The translations under genes were made by a program, and so were the position numbers. Source: Paramecium tetraurelia (taxonomy: Eukaryota; Ciliophora; Oligohymenophorea; Peniculida; Parameciidae). From it: DNA of 64,000 nucleotides. This document shows, one piece after another, positions 37,823-49,742 of the stretch (the first letter of the stretch is position 1; every line of letters starts with the position of its first letter). Under the pieces are notes generated by a model. It saw only the letters and a program-made list of their open reading frames with translations. It did not search any database and was not told the DNA's origin. The stretch is taken from positions 187,328 to 251,327 of the forward strand of contig NW_001799634.1 of assembly GCF_000165425.1 (NCBI RefSeq), read 5' to 3'.

Positions 37823-38131
37823 TCATGCTCCAAAGCCATAAAGTGTTCTTCCTTATCTCTTCAATGAGTAAACAACATCCATGACTGTGACTGTCTTTCT
37901 TCTTGCATGCTCTGTGTATGTGATGGCATCTCTAACAACATTCTCCAAGAAGCTCTTTAAAACATTTCTTGAGTCATCATAAAGGAATGATGAAATTCTT
38001 TTGACTCCACCTCTTCTTGCTAATCTTCTGATTGCTGGTTTTGTGATTCCTTCAATCGAAGCCTTATTTGGTTTTCTGGCATGTCTTTTAGCACTGACTT
38101 TGCCAATTCCCTTTCCTGATTTTCCTGCCAT
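37823..38131 (-). CDS. histone H4, divergent
   Basis: An intronless frame of 102 codons from ATG 38131 to TGA 37823 matches histone H4 along its whole length ([57 protein letters not shown]). The core is well conserved. The N-terminal tail is unusual: [26 protein letters not shown] replaces the usual [27 protein letters not shown], so several acetylatable lysines and the K20 context are altered. The alpha-1/loop region [14 protein letters not shown] also departs from animal GLIYEETRGVLKV. Histone H4 pairs with H3 in the nucleosome core. This could be one of several H4 genes or a variant. Confidence 0.95.
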
Positions 38132-38734
38132 TTTGTCTTTTATTATATTTGAAATTAATGGAAATAAAATTAAGAGGTTGTATATTGTAATTTTAAATCC
38201 AAATATTCATAAATCAACCAATCATAATTTTATTTAGAAAAGTTAATTTTTATAGCTAGATAAAAATGTTACAATTAAATAAATACTAATAAAGCCATTA
38301 AATATTTAATTTAAACAATCATTAAAAACCCTAAATCTAATATAATTCTTCACTTCTATAATTTTGATATCCATAATCAATTCCCAAGTTGATTATGTTT
38401 TCTTAGAGTTATGGAGATCTTTAGTTTAAATTTAATTAACTTTCAAAAATACTTTAAGTTATTTCATTTGTGTTAGAATTTCTTTACATTAACTTTTTAA
38501 AAATCAATCATTTTTAATGTTTGTTGAGACATTTATTAATTATGAAGTAGCATTATAAAAATATTTGCCATTTTATAAGTTTTTGCTAGTTTTAGATTTA
38601 GAGATATATGAGTATAGTTGTTTATCACTCTAATTGAATTTAAACACTTAATTCAAATAAATTAAGAATATGTTAATATTCCTCAATAATTATTGTTAAT
38701 GCTATTTAAATTATTTAAAATAATTTTATTAATA
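38132..38734. promoter_or_regulatory. divergent promoter region of histone H4 and a propeller/coiled-coil gene
   Basis: About 600 bp of AT-rich sequence between divergent start codons (38131 minus, 38735 plus). No open frame of note and no recognisable conserved histone promoter element. It is one of the longer non-coding gaps in the window. Confidence 0.45.
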
Positions 38735-40897
38735 ATGTCCAATAACACACTAAAAAAATGGATGGAATCATTTAATGATCTCTTAGGCGATCTCACCAAA
38801 AAGATTCAACACTCCTACGATAAGAGTATCAAACAATAACAAAAAGGAGAAGAAGGATCAAATAATGATTGGATTAAATATTTGCCATTAAATTAACTTG
38901 CTTTTGATAATCAAGATGTTTATAGAATGAAATACATAAATGATAGATTTGTTTTAAGCCAATTCATTTTCTAGCAAAGGTATGACGAATAAGAATACTA
39001 AGTTAAATTATTGAATAATGTTTCAGAAACAGAAATATTACAAGAATAATATCGAAATTCAATTTTTGAGTTCTGTATGAATGATAATAATGCCCTCCTT
39101 TTAAGTAATAATTCATACTTAATCTTTAGTAAAATAATCAGTCAAAACAAATAATAGTCGAAGTGAATAGTAATAACTTCTCTTAATCAAGGAGGTTTAT
39201 GCAGGATTTATTCAAGATGATAAGCTATATCTTTACCTCATTAAAAATATCAACCTCTGCTAATAGGCGGGATTTCATCCACTAAATCCCAATTATCTGG
39301 TTCTTCTTTAAGCATCTCAAGAATTGAATAAATAACACACTTATCAAAAGTAATATAGTATTTTATCAATATAGGGAATAATAATTCCTAATCTTTGAAA
39401 CTAGAGATCTCAGACAACCAATTGTAAGAATGAATTTGAATTCTGCTATGAATGGAAATGCATTAGCTTTTTCTTTTGCTTCAACAGAAGATCCTAATTC
39501 ATTCCTCATCTACTTTTTAAATAACTAAGGAATCATATATTATTATGAATTCATTCTACCAAATATGACTTTCAGACTATAAACTAAAATGTATTTACAG
39601 GCATAAAAGCAAGAATTGGTTCAGTTTGTAAAAGACAAGTCAGAAAAAGAATTCAAAATCAATTATAACTTTACTACATAGGATGATTATCAGAAAGGAA
39701 GTATTAAATTTTAATCATTTTCAAATATAAATTACTAATTGCCAAAAAGTAATTATGTTCAATTTCAAAAATTGGCAATTGCAGATTATTATTTATTCTT
39801 TATTGTTTCTAAACAAGCCAATGAAGATATTATTGTTTAAGCAGTAATTGGAAAAGACTTACAAACCTTATATGAAATATATTAAGATGAAATTAGATTT
39901 CCCAAATCGGTTGATAATGATCTCCTAATATCACATCTACGTAAATGTGAGTTGCCTAAAATTGTGTATTGTAGTGAGAATGTAACCTATGTAGTGTAAA
40001 ATCAATTTGATTTGCCTAACAGACATCAACTACTTCTGCTTTATCATAATTCATTAATTTCAATTGATTTTTCAAATGTGGTTCAATATAAGTAAGATTA
40101 ATCTCCTATAAATGTTACTTGCATTGATTTATTACCTTTTTCAAGCATAGATTAAAGTTCATCAGAATAATTCATACTTTAAGTGTTATGTCTGGATCTA
40201 TACAAGTCCAAATAGTTACTATTAAGAACTACAAATAAGGCCCAAAAATAAACCTTTCAACTTATACCTTAGAAATTACTCTTGGGTTTGACAGAATAAA
40301 ATTCAGAAATCAACAAAATTGCATTAGATTTCTATTAAGCATAAAATGTTTATTTGATGAATAAAGCTATTTTGCAACAATTCAAAAAATATCTTGTAGC
40401 TATTAGTGATAAGAGACTCCCCTAATGCAAAACAGAGGAAGATATAATATCTATCAATGAAGATCTTTCAACCGGTTTTCAGAAATCTATCAAAGGAGTG
40501 GCAATCAAAATTAAATTAGAGTCTGAAAATGTAATAAATTAAATCAATACCTTAGATGTATAATGACATTGAATTAAAAAGAAAAGGAGACCTAACTCAA
40601 TAGGAGGAAAGAAATCTATATCTATAGAAAAAGATATCAGAGAAAAATGAAAAGATAAATTCTCTACTTGAAAGATTATAATCTACACCATCGGCTGTAA
40701 TAAGATAATAATTAATAAATTAACAATAATAATCTGATTTAGAGTAATTTCAACTGTAATTTGATAAAATTCAAGAACAAATTAGATAGAATAAACGACA
40801 ACTGGAGGATTAAATTTAAATAAGTAATAGAACAAAGTAAGAGATTGAAGCCATTTAATCTAATCTGATTTAGTAAATATTATAAAAAAAAGATTGA
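38735..40897 (+). CDS. probable propeller plus coiled-coil protein, possibly Nup88/Nup82-like
   Basis: Introns 39105-39129, 39350-39374 and 40531-40555 (each 25 nt) give 695 codons. The first ~500 residues are beta-rich with repeated short strands and hydrophobic pairs (EVYAGFIQDDKLYLYLI; LLLLYHNSLISIDFSN; YYLFFIVSKQANEDIIV), as in a beta-propeller. The last ~200 are a continuous Gln/Glu/Lys coiled coil (KRKGDLTQQEERNLYLQKK; SDLEQFQLQFDKIQ). An N-terminal propeller followed by a C-terminal coiled coil is the layout of nucleoporin Nup88/Nup82, but no diagnostic motif is visible, so this is a suggestion only. Other propeller-coiled-coil scaffolds are equally possible. Confidence 0.75.
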
Positions 40898-41188
40898 TTT
40901 TGATAAATCTTAAGTATTTTTGATTATTCATAAAATATTGATAATTTTTTGATTTCTTTAAATTAATTACTTTTTAAATTATAAATTTAGTAAATTCTGT
41001 TGAAATGTAAATTTTGTAAGTAATAGTTACATTTTAAATAAAAAAGTAACTCCTCCAGGAAAATAACTAAATATTATTATGTAATATGATTTATATTAAT
41101 GAACAAATGATTGTAGTTTATACTATAAATTATGATTTTATGTTTATGTGTAAATTAAATAAATAATTCCTCAAACTACAGATTTTTT

Positions 41189-42625
41189 ATGCAAACTAGA
41201 AATTGGGATAACAAGAAACATTCCCACAATAGTCATTAACAAAAAGATGATTTAAGTAAAAGGATTTTTAAGTGTTTTTCTTAGATAAACAAAAAAGTGT
41301 CCAGTAGCTTTCTGATAATAACAGAAATTTTTTCTCTAATTTTTTAACCTTTTACGAATAAACCCAGGATAATTAAATTCAATCAATAGAGTATTATGTA
41401 TTCATATTTAGGAGGGTCCAAGAATAATTGCATGTAACAGAACTTTTTACTAATCAATAAATATTTGGCTTGTAGGAAGAATTATCCAAGTAATGGGTCC
41501 ATAGGATTAAAAAAAATTGGTCAGAGGAGGATAAGTAAATTCTGATATGGATAGTCTTGAAAATCTGTTCAAGAGACTGCATAAACATTAGAAAAATTGT
41601 AAAATGATTGATTTAAAAAATAGCCAACTAAAGTATGGGAGGAAGTAGAGCTACTCATGAGTAGGAGAACAATAGAATTGTGTAAAAATAAATGGAATGA
41701 CTTATTGAAATTATCTTTGTAATAAACACCTTGGACATAAGAGTAAGATGAATAATTAATATAATTGATAAAGTATAATATAATATTAGATTTAGTTAAA
41801 GCAAAGAGGATGGTATGTAGAATAAATGGTGTAAAATTGCTAATTTATTAAACAAACATTTTAAAGACTCTCCAAGAACAGGGAAACAATGTAGAGAAAG
41901 ATGGAATAATCATCTGAATCCTGAAATAAATAGACATCCATGGAATATAAAGGAAGATATAGAATTGTTAGAACTAGTCAAAAAAAAGTAAAAGAAATGG
42001 GCTTTGATCTCAAAAATCTTAAAACCAAAAAGGAGTGAAAACGCAGTAAAAAATAGATATAATTGTTTATTGAAGAAAAATAATTGCTAATCGATCAATG
42101 TTCTAATGGACATATTAAAAAAAAAATATTAATCTGAAAATCCAGCTGTTAATTTGTAAACAGTTAAAAAAAATAAATTAACACCTATAAATTAAAGTAT
42201 AATTATGTAATATTTTAGACTAATTTTAAGTACCAGAACCCTAACAGATTATTAATACCGTCAGGGAATTCAGTATCTAGCAATTTGAAATAATTGAGAC
42301 AAGCTAACTTAAATGTCTAACACCTGCTTTTTATGATTCCAAAACTTAATCCTTATACCTTAGCAATAAATCATAATTGATGTCCTACTTAAGCAACCAA
42401 ATGATCAAAATTGGAAGTGAATAGAATGTCTAAAATTTTGATCATCACTACTAACAGCATGACTTCTCCAATTAAATAAGTGGTATTTTAAATATAGCGG
42501 ATTCTTCTAACTATGCAAAGTGTATACCAAGTGCTTTTGCACAACCAATATAATAAGAAGAAAAGTATATTTTCATATATAATTCTTTAAAGATCGCAAT
42601 TTAATATTCCAGGAGTATAAAATGA
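41189..42625 (+). CDS. Myb-type transcription factor (three SANT/Myb-like repeats)
   Basis: Introns 41256-41284, 41599-41623, 41773-41795 and 42197-42218 give 445 codons. Three Myb-like modules are seen: KKNWSEEDKQILIWIV (first, divergent), TPWTQEQDEQLIQLI...NKWCKIANLL...SPRTGKQCRERWNNHL (second) and HPWNIKEDIELLELV...KKWALISKIL...RSENAVKNRYNCLL (third). The spaced tryptophans and the recognition-helix wording (GKQCRERW; NAVKNRY) are those of c-Myb R2R3 DNA binding. The C-terminal ~200 residues are Gln/Ser/Asn-rich and lack a known domain. It likely binds DNA in the nucleus. It resembles the damaged Myb gene at 26.7-28.1 kb and may be a distant paralogue. Confidence 0.9.
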
Positions 42626-42810
42626 ATAAATTAATCGAGAGAAACCAATTTTAAATACCAAAGGCTGTTTTCATTCATTTTTTGCTTCAAAGTTGGCTGA
42701 TACATAATTACAGATCAAATTTAAAGTTGCTATTGACTAAGAAGAAAATAATTTATAATTAAATAAATGAATAATCTTTATAAATTATTAATTTGACATC
42801 AGTAAAAAAT

Positions 42811-43594
42811 TCATAAAGTCTCTTTTGCTTCGCTAAATTTATGTTCTGTGAGGATAGTTGACTCATAGATATCCTCTACAATTTCTGGAAAAATAAACAA
42901 CTTTGGTTTTGGTCTGTAATTTTTTTGTGCTTCTCCACAGGCTTTTATATAATTACAAATTCTTACTCTAATTTTTACAATCCATATTATTATAGGCAAA
43001 TTTAGTTTATTGTTCTTTAGTGTTCAATATTGATTATTATATCATTTAAGATCCAAAACTATTTGATTGCCCAAAAGTAAAATGGCTTTGTGAAGATGAG
43101 AAGCTTATGGATTCCAATTGTATGTTGATTTGTAACTAATTTTAATGGAAGAATGTTTGTTAATCTTTAGTTTCATAAGACTGCTGCATTTTCTATTCTA
43201 TCATAAATTAAGGAATGTGTTGCTTAATGAAATAGTTTTAGGTATCAAAATTCTAATTATGAAATGTTGGAGTTGAAATTGGCTGATTTTATCTTTAGGT
43301 GGCTGTATTATTATAATTTATTTTTTATTGAGGAAACATCAATTGCATCCTTTGTAGGTTCGATTCTTGCTATTTGTAATTTTGTTTTTTATTTTTTAAT
43401 TCAATAAGTTTTTTAAGTAAAATCAATCTCAATGGTTCTTTGTTGTGTTGTTCTAAAGATTAAAAGTGTTTTCTCAAAGAAGCAATAATTTCACTTGTCT
43501 CTTCATATTCTTTATCTTTTGATTCTTCTTCCGTTACTTGAGATGAAGAAAAAATACTTCTTAAAATATATTTTAACTTTTCAAATAAGTTCAT
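42811..43594 (-). CDS. small Gln/Asn-rich protein, N-terminus faintly Snf7/CHMP-like
   Basis: ATG 43594, a 25-nt intron at 42942-42966 and TGA 42811 give 252 codons. Residues ~30-90 (EIIASLRKHFQSLEQHNKE, LKKLIELKNKKQNYKQQESN) resemble the first helical hairpin of Snf7/CHMP proteins, the ESCRT-III membrane-remodelling subunits, but only weakly. The rest is Gln/Asn/Ser-rich with no domain, and the C-terminus ends PKLFIFPEIVEDIYESTIL. It could equally be an unrelated coiled-coil protein. An upstream non-ATG extension of the frame to 43657 exists but lacks a start codon. Confidence 0.55.
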
Positions 43595-43928
43595 TAAATT
43601 TAAATTTGATGTGTTTTTGCATAAATAAATAAAATTAAGAAGATAGTTCTTTTTCAATTACGGTATATTATTAATAATAATTTTCTTGCATCATATTTTG
43701 AATTAATTATAAATCATGGATTTAATGTTCATAATATATAATTTTAAACACTCACATCACTTTCATGTGAGATTCAAAATTTATACTAACTGATAATGCA
43801 CTTCAAGTGCTTTGCAAATGGAATGAGTATTGATTATTCATACAGATATTACTGTTATTTTAATGATGTTAGAATATCATAGATTTTTAATAAAAGCATT
43901 ATTAAAACATTTTTTTGGAGTTTTGATA
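43595..43928. other. divergent intergenic region
   Basis: About 330 bp between divergent start codons. A short imperfect inverted match CACTCACATCACTTTCATGTGAG at 43750-43772 can form a small hairpin. No gene seen. Confidence 0.35.
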
Positions 43929-44750
43929 ATGAACCAAGTTAGATAGAGAGAGAATAGAAAGCTTTCACAGAGTCAGAAGAATTAAAACTACAATCTACCC
44001 AAAAGAGCCTCATCATAATTTAAGTAATTATTTAATAAATTGAAAGAATTCATCATTTGCCAAGCATCTCTAGCAACACCACATGTTGCAGTAATTCATG
44101 TACTTCAAGTCCACCTTAGAGTTGTTCCAAATTGGATGAGGATAATGTAGAGAGTATAATAAGTAAACATTATTAGATATATTGGTTTCCAAAAATACAT
44201 CATAAGATCCTCTAAGTTGTTTTAACTATGATGATTTCAAAAGATTACTACCTGTTACTATTAATGGAATCAAAATTCTGAAGATTGATTGGAGTTATTT
44301 TACAGCATCCCCAAATATGTCATCTCCATGGAAAGCTCATTGTTTTTGGACAGTTGGATATACTTTTGATATCAACATGAGAAAGATGAAAAGATCATAG
44401 AATATAAGATATCGGTTAATCATCCAAAGTTGGTGTTGTTTCAATAATAAATCTTGGGTGAAAAACAAATGGGATAGATTATTAGAACATGAAACTGGAC
44501 ATTATCTAATTGGTTGTTTGTGTGCTTTAGATTTTAAATAAAAGTAAATTATCAATAAACAATAATTAGAGCAGACAAATTCAAATATACTAAGAATTAT
44601 CGAATGGAATGCACAAAGTTATTTCAAGATACATTCTAGTTCTATTTACAAATGGAGAAACAATATGATGAGGAAACTAATCATAGTCAAAATGTAGCCA
44701 AACAAAAGGAATGGAATCAATTTATAAAGGAAGAACTCATAAAATATTGA
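43929..44750 (+). CDS. DUF922-like putative zinc metalloprotease
   Basis: Introns 44024-44046, 44154-44176 and 44544-44569 give 249 codons from ATG 43929 to TGA 44748-44750. After a basic, serine- and cysteine-rich N-terminus, the ~150-residue C-terminal part shows the order known from DUF922 proteins: ILKIDWSYFTASP, a short strand pair ending GYTFDI, IQSWCCFNNKSWVKN, and the helix LEHETGHYLIGCLCALDF containing an HExxH zinc-protease motif. It closes with YDEETNHSQNVAKQKEWN, a final helix supplying a likely further ligand (NHS). DUF922 members are mostly bacterial. No signal peptide is evident, so it is probably intracellular. Activity is inferred from the HExxH motif. Confidence 0.75.
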
Positions 44751-45004
44751 TACAATCATGTTTCTCAATTAATTATTTCTTGCTCCTCATCAATCGCATA
44801 TTATATTAATTAATATATATAACAGACAACAATCTACATATGTAAATGTGATTGTACAGTAAATAATTGATTATGCTGTGAATTATAAATCAACAGAAAT
44901 TCTAGATATTATAACATAAATCGAATGATTATGAATTAGTTTGAGTATTAGTATTTTCAAAATCGAATGTAAATTAAAACAATAATAATAAATTAAGTCA
45001 TTTT

Positions 45005-45811
45005 ATGTTCAAAGAGATTAAGCAGGAATTGGCCTAGAAGTATAAGCAATTAGAGCTAGATCAAATTGAGATAATGCAAAAACTCCAAGCCTACAAGGAA
45101 ACTGCACAAAACAAGTAATATGTTGATAACACATCATTATTGATTGATGATATACAAAACTCATCTCTTCTCTTACTTTCAAATACATAAAGGGATGTAA
45201 CAGATAAAACAATTTCTGAATTAAAAAAAGCATTAGAAGAATCTGAAAGAGATAGGGAGAATAAAATTGAATAAATTAACGAATTAAAAAAATTAAATTA
45301 AAAATTATACGAGGAGTTAAATGGTGCTAAAAACAATGTTATCAAGTCAAATAAACTTTTAAATGAAATCACAATATAAAAAGAAGAATTAATGAATTAG
45401 ATAAATATGATGAAAAAGCATAAATCAGTCGATTCGTCTTTTTATTAGACTTCTATTACGGATATTACGAATCAAGATATTTCAATTCAGATGAATCGAA
45501 AAAAGTCAATGTCACAATATGAAACCACTGATTAGAAACAATTAAAATAGTATAAAAAGTTTACAGAAAGTGTTAAAGACATGATAATAAAATTATAACC
45601 AAAATTATATGATAGTAAAATAAATTATTAAATACTTTTAGATTAGAATGTGTCACTGTAAGATGCTTGGAAATGGCTGAAGATTATTATCAATGACTAT
45701 GTTCAAATTGCTAATACTATAAAACAATTAAAATCAATTCTTAATGTGGAATAGCCTTACATAGTTTTGGAGGTTCAATAATTAATCAACATGATTGTTT
45801 ATAAATAATGA
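45005..45811 (+). CDS. coiled-coil protein
   Basis: An intronless frame of 268 codons from ATG 45005 to TGA 45809-45811. It is almost entirely heptad-rich (MFKEIKQELAQKYKQLELDQ; ISELKKALEESERDRENKI; LYEELNGAKNNVIKS) with a short serine/threonine linker in the middle (SSFYQTSITDITNQDIS). No other domain or membrane segment is visible. A structural or cytoskeletal role is likely but not provable from sequence. Confidence 0.75.
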
Positions 45812-45908
45812 TTCATTATCACAAATAAAATCATATTTTTTTGTTCTATTTCTATTGAAACTAAATGCAGAAACCAAATACATTAATTTAAAAAATCAAA
45901 ATTCAAAA

Positions 45909-46672
45909 ATGGATAATAAGAAAAAAAAGAATAAGAATAAAGCTAAATAAGAACAACAATCCAAATAATAATAATAATAACAATAAAACTAATTAGTACC
46001 TCAAAATTAGCAACATCATCACGATCATAATTGTCATGATCATCATGGTAATGAAGATCATCATCATGACCATAATCATTGTAATCATAGTTTGCCTACT
46101 GGTGATGTTCCTAATATCGATCCAGCCAGTTTATTAAGTGGTTTGAATAAAGGAGAAGGATTACTTGGTAGTTTAAGCATGATTCCTAAATTGACAGAAA
46201 TGTTGAATCAATTAACCAATTTCGGAGGTTAAGCCTTCAAACCTGATGATCCTCTCCCTGATTTCACTAAATTCGATTAAACTAAGGTAACCTAAATTTA
46301 CATCTTTATAGTAAACTTTGGAAGTAGCAATTGAGGAATTTTAGTAAACCATTGAAAATGTACAAAAGAAAGATTACACAAATCTAACAAAGCCCGTTGT
46401 GTAAAAGCAACAATCACAAAAATTAACCAAATAACAACAACAATAAAGAGATAAGTATGATTTTTAATTATCATTATAGAAACAATTCAATTATCAAATA
46501 AAATATCGATTACTTGAATACATTGTAAAAGGACCTGAAAAAACTCTTACAAGATGTAATAATATCATAAATATAATAGTAATCTATGAGTGGAATCGCA
46601 CCAATATTAAACCAAGGTATTGAGAACTTAAATTAAGATATCTAATATTATTAAAAGTAGTAAGAAATTTGA
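45909..46672 (+). CDS. His/Gln-rich peroxin-19-like or uncharacterised small protein
   Basis: Introns 46287-46311 and 46455-46479 (both 25 nt) give 237 codons. The N-terminus is lysine- then glutamine-rich, followed by a striking His/Asp/Cys cluster (about 16 His in 25 residues, ending HDHNHCNH) that could bind zinc, nickel or copper. Then comes a hydrophobic helical segment (LLSGLNKGEGLLGSLSMIPKL) and a C-terminal coiled coil (DYLNTLQKDLKKLLQDVI). The helix-glycine pattern and the overall shape recall PEX19, the peroxisomal membrane protein chaperone, only faintly. I do not assign a function. Confidence 0.7.
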
Positions 46673-47013
46673 GAATTAAATGTTTAATATTAATTATTAA
46701 ATTATACAAATTCATAAATAATTTAATCGATCTTCGAGATATATACTATTTTCTAAATTATATTTACAACATTATGTACTTAGTTTTCATGTCTTCTTCT
46801 TCAAAATTCATTAGAATGCTAAGTTGCAAAGTTTTATGTATGCACTGTAAAATATCATAAAATTGTTTATATTCAATTTTTATAGATTATAGCTTTATTA
46901 CGCATTATCATTTTGAACACTGAACTAATTTAGAATCCATTACATAAGTTAAGACTTATTGGACTAATTATATCTAATCTCATTTTCTATTTTCAGTCGT
47001 TGAATTTCGTATA
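46673..47013. other. intergenic region
   Basis: 340 bp between two plus-strand genes. An open stretch at 46669-46860 in another frame is hydrophobic and probably random. Nothing supported. Confidence 0.45.
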
Positions 47014-47656
47014 ATGATGCGAATTACAACACCAAATGACCACTTATAAGAGTATTAATATAAATTTTATATTTTCCTCTAATAAGAAATGAATTAATAT
47101 GAATATATGAACAGAATCTTGTAAAACTAGTTAGCCAATTACCCTATTTAACTCTGGTTATAATATTAACCCACTATGTTTTAATACAGTATAAAAATCA
47201 TCTAGCCATAATTAGTCCCTTAAATTTATTGTTGTGAACTGACCTAATAAAATAAAGAGCTGCAACGTGTAGGTAGCAATAGCAATGACACAATTAAATA
47301 GGAATTATAAAATTAGAGCTGTTCACAGTTACCTTAATTGTTGGAAGAGCCTTTATATATTAAAAATGAAACAGAAAGAGAAATAAAAGAGAATAAACTT
47401 AATGGTATTGAAAATTCATCCAATTTATTGTTTAGGACATTGGACGAAAGAAGAGCATGGATTGTATCTTGAATTTGTTAATAATCACTTTGATATTTTG
47501 AAATCAAAATATGCTAAGAAATCCAAAAGGATTTTTAAATTGATGAGCTAGTTCATACCATCACGAACTCCTACATAATGTAGATCACACCATCAAAAAT
47601 TTAACCCACTTTAATCTAGCCTAAAGAAGAACAATTTGAAATAGATGAAATATTGA
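47014..47656 (+). CDS. Myb/SANT protein of the SHxQK(Y/F)F type
   Basis: ATG 47014, one 31-nt intron (47405-47435) and TGA 47654-47656 give 203 codons. The first ~130 residues are Gln/Tyr/Asn-rich. The C-terminus holds a single Myb-like module: HWTKEEHGLYLEFV, a middle helix, then RTPTQCRSHHQKFNPL. The SHHQKF signature in the recognition helix is the hallmark of the one-repeat Myb family known from plants, amoebae and ciliates (SHAQKYF type). It probably binds DNA. It is the third Myb-type gene in the window. Confidence 0.8.
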
Positions 47657-48061
47657 TAATTAATAACATTAATATTGCTAATTATTCTAAAATTAATGAG
47701 TTTTATTGTTTAATATTCATAAATCAAGTAAAAAATGCTTTGTTTATTCTTTATATATTATATTATATTAAAAATACAATTCAATTCTATAACAAATATA
47801 GTATCATATAAATTATTAGGATACATTAAAAATTTTGAATTTATTATCACCAAAACTAGTTATATATTTTATAATTGAGTATGTATTGTAAATAAATAGA
47901 ATTCTAATTCTATAACTTCGAATAGCAAGAGCAATTTTGTATATAAATGTGAATAAAATGATTTTAAAACTAAACTAATTCTATTCAAGATAAAAAGAAC
48001 CAAAATAGCCATAATTAATTAAGATCTAGAGTTAGGTAAAGCCAATCTTTCAGAATTCTAA
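47657..48061. other. intergenic region
   Basis: About 400 bp of very AT-rich sequence, including runs such as TATATTATATTATATT near 47752-47770. No gene or RNA recognised. Confidence 0.45.
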
Positions 48062-48709
48062 ATGACTAAGACAAAATTAAAAATCACATTTGGTTTTACA
48101 GAACAAAAAATAATTTAGAATTAGGTTGAATCTTTGAATAAATCTAATAGTTTCCAACTTCCAAGTTTCAAAAAATTAACAGTTTTGCAGGATAAAACAA
48201 ACGATTGAAAAATTAGAAAATTATGAGAACGATGAGCTTCACTGCTATTTAAACTTTTATGCTTTAAAATATTTTCAATCCTCAAAATATACGATCAGGT
48301 GTATATGCTATTGGAAGAAACAAATTGATATATCATCATAGCTGAATAGGGATCTTAAAACATAATTTAGATTATGTATTTTTTTAAATAATTGTGGGTA
48401 ACTATTGGTTTTAACATAAAATTCTACATCAATTAAAGAATGGGATTTAAATTTATCAAATAAATACAATGATAAGTATCATAAATTAATTAACTTGCTT
48501 AGATAATTTTGCACAACCATTTTGGAAGATGATTATGTGGGATCAGTGATTTAGGGCATTTCGAATGGGCTAAATTAATATAAGAGTGTGGAATGTTTAG
48601 TATAAAATTAGTATTTTTGAAATCATTCTTCTGTATATTTTGATAACACAATTTTTTAAATGGCAAATGCTTTAATTTAATACTTATATCAGATTAATGC
48701 AAGCTGAAA
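48062..48709 (+). pseudogene. uncertain or decayed coding segment
   Basis: ATG 48062 begins MTKTKLKITFGFTEQK..., and after a frame change near 48200 a 160-codon frame (48138-48617; YENDELHCYLNFYALKYFQ, NLLRQFCTTILEDDYVGSV) stays open to TGA 48618-48620. The same frame still looks coding afterwards (NHSSVYFDNTIF) and leads toward the next gene. No GT...AG pair of normal size reconciles the frames. It may be the broken 5' half of the downstream gene, or a separate decayed gene. Family unknown. Confidence 0.35.
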
Positions 48710-49357
48710 ATGACCATTAATAAGAGAGCTCAAATAACATTAATCATCTTCGTTAGAAATCATCATATGTATGAAGTATTCCAATTATCGTTTCAGTTAA
48801 TCAGGAATAGAAGAAAAATTTATGATGACAATGATTTTAGGGAGGTTGTCAAAAATTTCTACAATTTGATCTCAGAAATAAATAAAGGCTAAGAATCTGT
48901 TTAGCCACTAACGGTTAAGAAAATAACAAAAGCTGCCTTACGTAAATAGCCTCAATAATTGAAATAAAGAAATGCAAATAAAAACAAGTAACCCACTAAG
49001 GAACTTCCTTAGTCCAAAAGAGAAGTCAATCTCAAACCTGATTAACAGGCTTAATAATACTTCAATTCTTGTTTCAGTCAATAAATAATGAGTCAGCTAT
49101 TGCCTAAATTGGATTAACCTTATAGTAAATAAGTTCCTTTCCTATACGATAAACCTAAGCCTCATCTGAATTTCAAACGAAATCAAATTCACATCCAAGC
49201 TGCTTATTAAATATATATTAAGGAATTCGGTTCCGGATTCGTGGAAAGTCAAGATCCCACTTCATTTGCAAGAAAAGTTATGAATTCCAATTTTAATTCT
49301 AAAGTAAAATTTCATTAAGAACCAGACCCAAAACTAAGAAGAGGAAAAGGAGAGTGA
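48710..49357 (+). CDS. basic protein of unknown function
   Basis: ATG 48710 to TGA 49355-49357, 215 codons, intronless. The N-terminal ~65 residues form a helical block (MYEVFQLSFQLIRNRRKIYDD, REVVKNFYNLISEI). The rest is rich in Lys, Gln and Pro (KPKPHLNFKRNQIHIQAAYQ, EPDPKLRRGKGE). No known domain. It may continue a larger, partly damaged gene lying upstream (48062-48709), since the two read smoothly into each other apart from one stop and one frame change. Confidence 0.55.
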
Positions 49358-49742
49358 CAGATCAGATAAATAAAATAAATCTCATGAGGATGGCAAAAAG
49401 AAAGCCTTAAAAGAATTAGTTCGAGAATTTTAGAGTGATTGATGAATTTTTAAAACAATAGGAGTAGTATAAAACAATAAAATTCATCTATTTTTTTTGA
49501 GTGTTCTTTATTATAATCGCTTCTGTTCCTAAAAAATTAAAAAGATCACTTTTTTTCTTAATCTATTAGTTAATACTTTAAATATCAAATGTCGCCTATA
49601 TATATTTTCAAATTCATATATTTTAGTAAATTCATCGAAAACCTATTTTATATTTTGTTAGTATTTTTTTATATTGTTTTGAGTCAAAGAGCCATTTTAT
49701 TATTGATAATTAATTGTAAAAAATAAAGGACAACAATACTAA
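49358..49742. other. intergenic region
   Basis: 385 bp between plus-strand genes, with T-rich runs near 49487-49560. The bases just after 49357 still encode K/E-rich codons in another frame, probably by chance. No gene supported. Confidence 0.45.

Noticed and set aside
43460-43657. Start of the Snf7-like gene at 43657
   Set aside because: The codon there is TTG on the minus strand, not ATG; the first in-frame ATG is at 43594.
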